27,638 nucleotides of DNA, taken from assembly GCA_020445165.1 (NCBI GenBank), contig JAGRHE010000016.1, positions 1-27,638 of the forward strand, given 5' to 3'. Under the pieces are notes generated by a model. The model saw only the letters and a list, made by a program, of their open reading frames with translations, was not told the DNA's origin and ran no database searches. The stretch comes from Gammaproteobacteria bacterium. Its GTDB lineage: Bacteria > Pseudomonadota > Gammaproteobacteria > Chromatiales > Sedimenticolaceae. This document shows, piece after piece, positions 23,466-27,638 of this stretch (position 1 is the first letter of the stretch; every line of letters begins with the position of its first letter). A program made the translations under genes and the position numbers.

Positions 23466-23915
23466 ATGCCATCACCCCTGATTGAACAGTTGGTCGAGCA
23501 GCACGGCTACCCACGCATGACAGCCGATAATGCCGCCGGGCTGCTGGCGCGCGAGGCCACGCTGGTGCTGTTTCTGAGCGAAGACCCAAAGCGCTACCCG
23601 GAAGCCAATGACGTCGCCGTGATCCTGCCCGAGCTGGCGCGTGCCTTTTCCGGCCGCTTCGAACCGGTCGTGGTCGGACACGAACTGGAAGCGCAGTTCA
23701 AGGATCGTTACGACATTGCGGTCTGGCCATGCCTGGTGTTCCTGCGCAACGGGCGCTTCCTTGGCAAGATCAGCAAGGTGCGCGACTGGTCCGACTACAT
23801 GCAGCGCATCCCTGAGATACTCGCCCGTGAGCCGGGACACAATCCCGGCCTGGGCATCCCGCTGGTCGACGAATCCACCTTGCAACGCCAGACCGGAGAG
23901 AACGGCCATGCCTGA
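23466..23915 (+). CDS. hupG: HupG/HyaE-family Tat-proofreading chaperone
   Basis: 149 aa; start at the ATG 4 nt after hupF. It has a thioredoxin-like fold without the CxxC: the corresponding segment reads I-A-V-W-P-C-L-V-F-L-R-N-G-R-F-L-G. The family (HyaE/HupG) binds the Tat signal of the hydrogenase small subunit and holds back export until maturation is complete. It ends 8 nt inside hupH. The assignment is supported by motif, size and the conserved order hupF-hupG-hupH. Confidence 0.92.
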   Translation: MPSPLIEQLVEQHGYPRMTADNAAGLLAREATLVLFLSEDPKRYPEANDVAVILPELARAFSGRFEPVVVGHELEAQFKDRYDIAVWPCLVFLRNGRFLGKISKVRDWSDYMQRIPEILAREPGHNPGLGIPLVDESTLQRQTGENGHA

Positions 23916-24780
23916 TTTTCGTAACATCCCGATTGTCGAAATCGGCCCTGGCAGCCAGGCCAGCGCTGCCGAAGATGGCCTCGAATACCTGGCCATGCCG
24001 TCTGGAATGCAGACCTACCGCGCCCCGCTGCTGCCAGAACCCGAAGACAGCGAAGGTCTCGACCAGGCACACCGGCTGCTCGCCGAGGTACTCGCTGCTC
24101 TGGCTGACTGGCAGCCGGGCAACCGGGCCAGGCGGGTAGACCTGGACGTACTCGACAGCGTCAACCGCCGCTTCGTCGACCAGGTGCTCGGCGAGGGCGA
24201 AGTGAGCGTGGCGTACGAAGCAGCAGCACCGGTACGCGCACAAGAATCCGTTCTCGCAGGCGTGTGGCGCGTGCAGCACCGCGACCAACTCGGGCGCGTG
24301 TTGCGCGACACGATCGAGATCGGCGATGTCCCCGAACTGGTCCGCGACGCGACCTTCGTCGGCGCCGACAGTCGCCTAGACAGCGCCTGTGACACCGATG
24401 ACCCGGCCTTGCAGAACGCTCCCGCCCTGCTGGTGGAACTGGCCGACCAGTTGGCCAGCTGGCGCACCGGCGACCCGGTCCACAGCATCAACCTGTCGCT
24501 GCTGCCACTCAGCGACGCCGACCTGGCCCTGCTCGGCGAACGTCTCGGCGTCGGCCCGGTAACCATCCTGTCGCGCGGCTACGGCAACTGCCGCATCGGC
24601 AGCACCGCAAAACGTAATGCCTGGTGGATCAAGTACTACAACTCGCAGGACGCGCTGATCCTGAACACCATCGAGGTGTGCGACGTACCGGCGGTGGCCC
24701 AGGCCGCCGCCGAAGACATCGCCGACAGTGTCGAGCGGCTGGATGAGATCCTGTCCCTGTACCGGCGGAGCGACGCATGA
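23908..24780 (+). CDS. hupH: Hydrogenase expression/assembly protein HupH (HyaF family)
   Basis: 290 aa, started at the ATG preceded by GGAGAGAA, overlapping hupG by 8 nt. Family features include G-E-G-E-V-S-V in the middle, V-L-A-G-V-W-R-V, and the C-terminal block I-L-S-R-G-Y-G-N-C-R-I, W-W-I-K-Y-Y-N-S-Q-D and L-N-T-I-E-V. Genetic work on relatives links HupH to small-subunit cluster assembly; the precise reaction is not known. It is followed by hupI with ATGA overlap. Confidence 0.93.
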   Translation: MPDFRNIPIVEIGPGSQASAAEDGLEYLAMPSGMQTYRAPLLPEPEDSEGLDQAHRLLAEVLAALADWQPGNRARRVDLDVLDSVNRRFVDQVLGEGEVSVAYEAAAPVRAQESVLAGVWRVQHRDQLGRVLRDTIEIGDVPELVRDATFVGADSRLDSACDTDDPALQNAPALLVELADQLASWRTGDPVHSINLSLLPLSDADLALLGERLGVGPVTILSRGYGNCRIGSTAKRNAWWIKYYNSQDALILNTIEVCDVPAVAQAAAEDIADSVERLDEILSLYRRSDA

Positions 24781-24995
24781 AGACCTTCGAGGGCTCTTAC
24801 GGCGGCGATGCGGCACGCCTGTCCGACGACGCGCGCATGGAATGCAAGGTGTGCTGGCATGTCTACGATCCGGCACAGGGCGACAGCTACTGGCAGATCG
24901 CGCCCGGCACGCCGTTCAGCGCCCTGCCCGCCGACTGGCGCTGCCCGGAGTGCGACGGCGCCCGCGAACAGTTCATGGTGATCCTCGATGACTGA
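24777..24995 (+). CDS. hupI: Rubredoxin HupI
   Basis: 72 aa. C23-K-V-C26 and C56-P-E-C59 bind one iron in a rubredoxin fold, with the usual aromatic residues (Y30, W39, W54) and P-x-G-T-P-F between them. Hydrogenase-linked rubredoxins are needed for making the small-subunit clusters in air, which fits the six-Cys HupS. The N-terminal 20 residues form an extra segment, also common in HupI. Overlaps hupH (ATGA) and hupJ. Confidence 0.96.
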   Translation: MKTFEGSYGGDAARLSDDARMECKVCWHVYDPAQGDSYWQIAPGTPFSALPADWRCPECDGAREQFMVILDD

Positions 24996-25572
24996 ACTGC
25001 AGGTGCAGGCACTGACCGGGGGACTGGTGCGCTATTTCCGCGATGTCGCGATGCCACGCATGCAGGGCCTGCCGATCGTCAACCCGGCGCTGCAGGTCGA
25101 GGCAGTGGGCTTCGAGCGCATCCCCGACGGTGTGCTCGGCGTGCTGATCACGCCCTGGTTCATGAACCTGGTCCTGCTGCCCGACGAAGGCGACGACTGG
25201 CACCGGCTACCGGTCGGCAGCGAGCGCAGCCAGGTGTTCGCATCCGGACGCTACAACTTCCGGATGGCCGGCGACGACAATGCCGGCCGCTACCAGGTCT
25301 GCTCGCTGCTGTCGCCGGTGCTCGAGATTCCCGATCAGCAGACCGCGCGGGCAATTGCGCGTGCGGCACTCGACGCGCTGCACGACAGGCAGCATCATGA
25401 CAGTGAATCCAGCACCCACGCGGCCGAGGTCGAGCGTCGCTGGCGCGGCGAGCCGGACGAACCGGTGGTCACAGCGACCGGGACGCCCGGACAGCCCGCG
25501 GACGAGGTTCGCATGAGCCGGCGCGCATTCCTCGGCGGCGCCCGGCACAGGCAATCGGAACAGGCCGAATGA
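24988..25572 (+). CDS. hupJ: HybE/HupJ-family hydrogenase assembly chaperone
   Basis: 194 aa, overlapping the end of hupI by 8 nt. The HybE core occupies about residues 10-135: M-x-G-L-P-I-V-N-P-A-L-x-V-E-A-V-G-F, L-I-T-P-W-F-M-N-L-V-L-L-P, and Y-Q-V-C-S-L-L-S-P. Known role of HybE: binds the small-subunit Tat signal and coordinates assembly. The tail (about 140-194) is disordered-looking and carries S-R-R-A-F-L-G (177-183), a twin-arginine-like motif in a place where it cannot be an export signal. Ends with ATGA overlap into hupK. Confidence 0.92.
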   Translation: MTELQVQALTGGLVRYFRDVAMPRMQGLPIVNPALQVEAVGFERIPDGVLGVLITPWFMNLVLLPDEGDDWHRLPVGSERSQVFASGRYNFRMAGDDNAGRYQVCSLLSPVLEIPDQQTARAIARAALDALHDRQHHDSESSTHAAEVERRWRGEPDEPVVTATGTPGQPADEVRMSRRAFLGGARHRQSEQAE

Positions 25573-26744
25573 CCAGCGCACAAGACAACATCGAGGGACG
25601 CCTCGACATCCTGCTGGCACCAGCGCGCGGCATCGTAGAGATCCGCTCCTCGCGCCCGGTGGCCGCGGCGCGCGTGTTCGAAGGCCGCACGATCACCGAC
25701 ACGCTGCAGCTGCTGCCGCTGCTGTACAACGTGTGCGGGCAGGCCCAGGCGGTCGCCGCGATTCGGGCGGTCGAATCGGCCTTGCAGACGCCGGCCGGCA
25801 GCGACGTGGAGCGGGTACGCAACCGCCTGGTCGACCTGGAAACCCTGCGCGAGCACCTGTGGCGGGTCCTGCTCGACTGGCCGCGCTTCTACGGCAGCAC
25901 GCCGTCGACCCAGCATCTCGCCCCGCTGATGGGGACCATCCAGGCCGCACGCCAGCTGATGGACCCCGGTTCGGCGCTTTGCCGGCAGCCCGGTTTGCGC
26001 CAGGTCACGGCAGGCAACCCGAGCGTGGCGGAGAATTGGCAGAAGTTGCGCCGCGACATCGCCGAGCAGGTTTTCGGCGGCGATGTCGGCGCCTGGCTCG
26101 ACCAGGATCCGGCCGCGCTCGACAGCTGGGTCAAGCGGGTCGACACACCAGCCACCCAGCTGCTGCGCTTCGTGCGCCGGCGCGACTGGGGCCGGATTGG
26201 CGACAGCGACGTGGCGGCGCTGCCGGCCCTGGCCGACGACGAACTGCTGCGCCACCTGGACGGTGACGATGCCGAGACTTTCGTCGCCACGCCCGAGCTG
26301 GCCTACCGTCCGGCGGAAACCGGCACCCTGGTGCGGCGCGCCGACCACCCGCTGCTGGTGGCAGTGCAACGAGATTACGGGCGCGGCCTGTACACCCGCC
26401 TGTTGGCGCGCCTGGTCGAGATTGGGCAGCTGCTGAGCGGTCCGGAAACGGGCGACGCCGAGATCGGCGAATCGGGTTCGGAACCGGGTTCAGGCAGCGG
26501 ACTGGCACAGGTGGAGGCCGCGCGCGGCCGCCTGTGTCACCGCGTGATACTCGACGGCGAGCACGTCGTGCGCTACCAGATCCTGGCGCCGACCGAATGG
26601 AACTTCGGCCCGCGCGGCCCGGCCGTCCAGGCACTTCGCAGCATCACCCGCGGCGAGGGCCCGGTGGTGCAGGCACAGGCCGACCTGCTGATCCATGCGA
26701 TCGACCCGTGCGTCGGCTACCGTCTCGAAATGGAGGCGGCGTGA
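25569..26744 (+). CDS. hupK: HupK, degenerate large-subunit-like scaffold for HupL maturation
   Basis: 391 aa. It is a diverged relative of the large subunit. The L1-like segment retains only one cysteine (L-Y-N-V-C56-G-Q-A), and the C-terminal L2-like segment ends I-D379-P-C381-V-G-Y-R with no second Cys and no peptide to cleave. C-terminal similarity to HupL also shows in W-N-F-G-P-R-G-P and the A-x-D-P-C ending. Known proposal: HupK acts as a temporary scaffold for the active-site iron group before transfer to HupL under oxygen. It overlaps hypA by one base (TGATG). Confidence 0.92.
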   Translation: MTSAQDNIEGRLDILLAPARGIVEIRSSRPVAAARVFEGRTITDTLQLLPLLYNVCGQAQAVAAIRAVESALQTPAGSDVERVRNRLVDLETLREHLWRVLLDWPRFYGSTPSTQHLAPLMGTIQAARQLMDPGSALCRQPGLRQVTAGNPSVAENWQKLRRDIAEQVFGGDVGAWLDQDPAALDSWVKRVDTPATQLLRFVRRRDWGRIGDSDVAALPALADDELLRHLDGDDAETFVATPELAYRPAETGTLVRRADHPLLVAVQRDYGRGLYTRLLARLVEIGQLLSGPETGDAEIGESGSEPGSGSGLAQVEAARGRLCHRVILDGEHVVRYQILAPTEWNFGPRGPAVQALRSITRGEGPVVQAQADLLIHAIDPCVGYRLEMEAA

Positions 26745-27085
26745 TGCACGAGATGTCGTTATGCGAGGGCATCCTGCAGGTGCTCGAAGACCAGGCCGAA
26801 GCACAGCAGTATCGGCAGGTGAAGACGGTATGGCTCGAAATCGGCGCGCTGTCCGGTGTCGAACCGTCGGCGATGCAGTTCAGCTACGAGGTGGTATCCC
26901 GCGGCACGCTGGCCGAGGGAAGCCGGCTCGAGATCATCGAGTCGCCGGGCACGGCCTGGTGCATGCAGTGCGCGGCGTCGGTCACGATCGGCGAACGGCA
27001 CGCGGCATGCCCGGGCTGCGGGGGTTACCAGTTGCAGGTCACCGGCGGTGACCAGATGCGGATCAGAGAATTGGAGGTGGCGTGA
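26744..27085 (+). CDS. hypA: Nickel metallochaperone HypA
   Basis: 113 aa starting M-H2-E-M-S-L; H2 is the nickel ligand. The zinc site is C73-x2-C76 and C89-x2-C92. Known role: delivers nickel to the large subunit together with HypB. A-L-S-G-V-E-P is the family signature. The stop overlaps the hypB start by one base, in the compact operon style of the preceding genes. Confidence 0.97.
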   Translation: MHEMSLCEGILQVLEDQAEAQQYRQVKTVWLEIGALSGVEPSAMQFSYEVVSRGTLAEGSRLEIIESPGTAWCMQCAASVTIGERHAACPGCGGYQLQVTGGDQMRIRELEVA

Positions 27086-27638
27086 TGTGTACGGTATGTG
27101 GATGCGGCGAAGGCGAGACGCGGATCGAGGGTCACTCCGATCACGATCATCACGACCACGACCATCACCAGCATGGCCACCACCATGGCCACGATCATGA
27201 CCATGCGCACGACCATGGTCACCACCAGCATCGACACGATCACGACCATCCGCACGATCACGACCATGACCACGCGCCGCACGTGCATGGAGACGACCAT
27301 GACTATGGCCAGGGCCCTGCACGCGCCCATGCGCCCGGTCTCAGCCAGAGCCGCATGGTGCAGATCGAGCAGGACATCCTCGGCAAGAACGACGCCTACG
27401 CCGCGGCCAACCGCGGCCGCCTGGTGCAGCAGGGCATCCTGGCCCTGAACCTGGTGTCGAGTCCCGGTTCCGGCAAGACCTCGTTGCTGACACGCACGCT
27501 GACCGACCTGAGGGACGAACTGTCGCTGGCCGTGATCGAAGGTGACCAGCAGACCAGCAACGATGCCGACCGCATCCGCGCCACCGGCGCACGCGCGATC
27601 CAGATCAACACCGGCAAGGGCTGCCACCTCGACGCGCA
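27085..27638 (+). CDS. hypB: Nickel-binding GTPase HypB, 3' end beyond window
   Basis: The first 184 codons are present without a stop. The N-terminus M-C2-T-V-C5-G-C7 is the high-affinity nickel motif (CxxCGC). A His/Asp tract follows: I count 29 histidines between about residues 17 and 74. The G domain begins near residue 125 with [11 protein letters not shown] (P-loop), then V-I-E-G-D-Q-Q-T and the metal-binding N-T-G-K-G-C-H. Known role: GTP-dependent nickel insertion with HypA, with the His tract storing nickel. It is cut off by the right edge. Confidence 0.96.
   Translation, partial: MCTVCGCGEGETRIEGHSDHDHHDHDHHQHGHHHGHDHDHAHDHGHHQHRHDHDHPHDHDHDHAPHVHGDDHDYGQGPARAHAPGLSQSRMVQIEQDILGKNDAYAAANRGRLVQQGILALNLVSSPGSGKTSLLTRTLTDLRDELSLAVIEGDQQTSNDADRIRATGARAIQINTGKGCHLDA

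Overview
The window is high-GC, densely packed bacterial DNA from what looks like a gammaproteobacterium with hydrogen-based and probably sulfur-based energy metabolism. This rests on Ccm system I cytochrome c maturation genes, a DsrC/TusE-family protein, a GlrR-type sigma-54 regulator and a full hup/hyp locus for a membrane-bound [NiFe] uptake hydrogenase. A Chromatiales-like sulfur oxidiser is a reasonable guess, but species cannot be read from the sequence. I see no tRNA, rRNA, CRISPR array or insertion sequence.

Layout: (1) 1-1631, the end of a ccm operon (ccmH fragment, ccmI). (2) 1680-3004, a DsrC-like protein without its redox cysteines, divergent from a NicO/UreH-type nickel permease. 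(3) 3036-6308, a GlrR-like sigma-54 activator, an Hpt protein, an intergenic region with a near-consensus sigma-54 promoter and an upstream TGTC-N10-GACA site, then a repeat-rich lipoprotein and a strong terminator. (4) 6366-13630, six tightly coupled genes: coiled-coil protein, OmpA/BON membrane protein, Rab-like GTPase, hybrid histidine kinase, hypF, and a secreted aspartyl-protease-like protein. (5) 13878-17865, a small unknown protein facing a 1156-aa TIR-TM-beta-propeller protein. (6) 18063-21996 on the minus strand, hupS-hupL-mini-HupE-like-hupC with a terminator. (7) 22455 to the right edge on the plus strand, hupD-hupF-hupG-hupH-hupI-hupJ-hupK-hypA-hypB, with hypB cut by the edge.

How the genes fit together: HupS/HupL form the periplasm-facing hydrogenase dimer and HupC passes electrons to quinone. 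HupS carries the six-cysteine proximal-cluster signature of O2-tolerant group 1 enzymes, and the accessory set (HupF-K, including rubredoxin HupI) is the one typical of aerobically made uptake hydrogenases. HypA, HypB, HypF and the nickel permease serve metal-centre assembly. The least understood part is the signalling region: the GTPase/OmpA/kinase cassette is translationally joined to hypF, and an Hpt protein and a sigma-54 response regulator lie nearby. This raises the possibility of a phosphorelay connected to envelope state or hydrogenase maturation.
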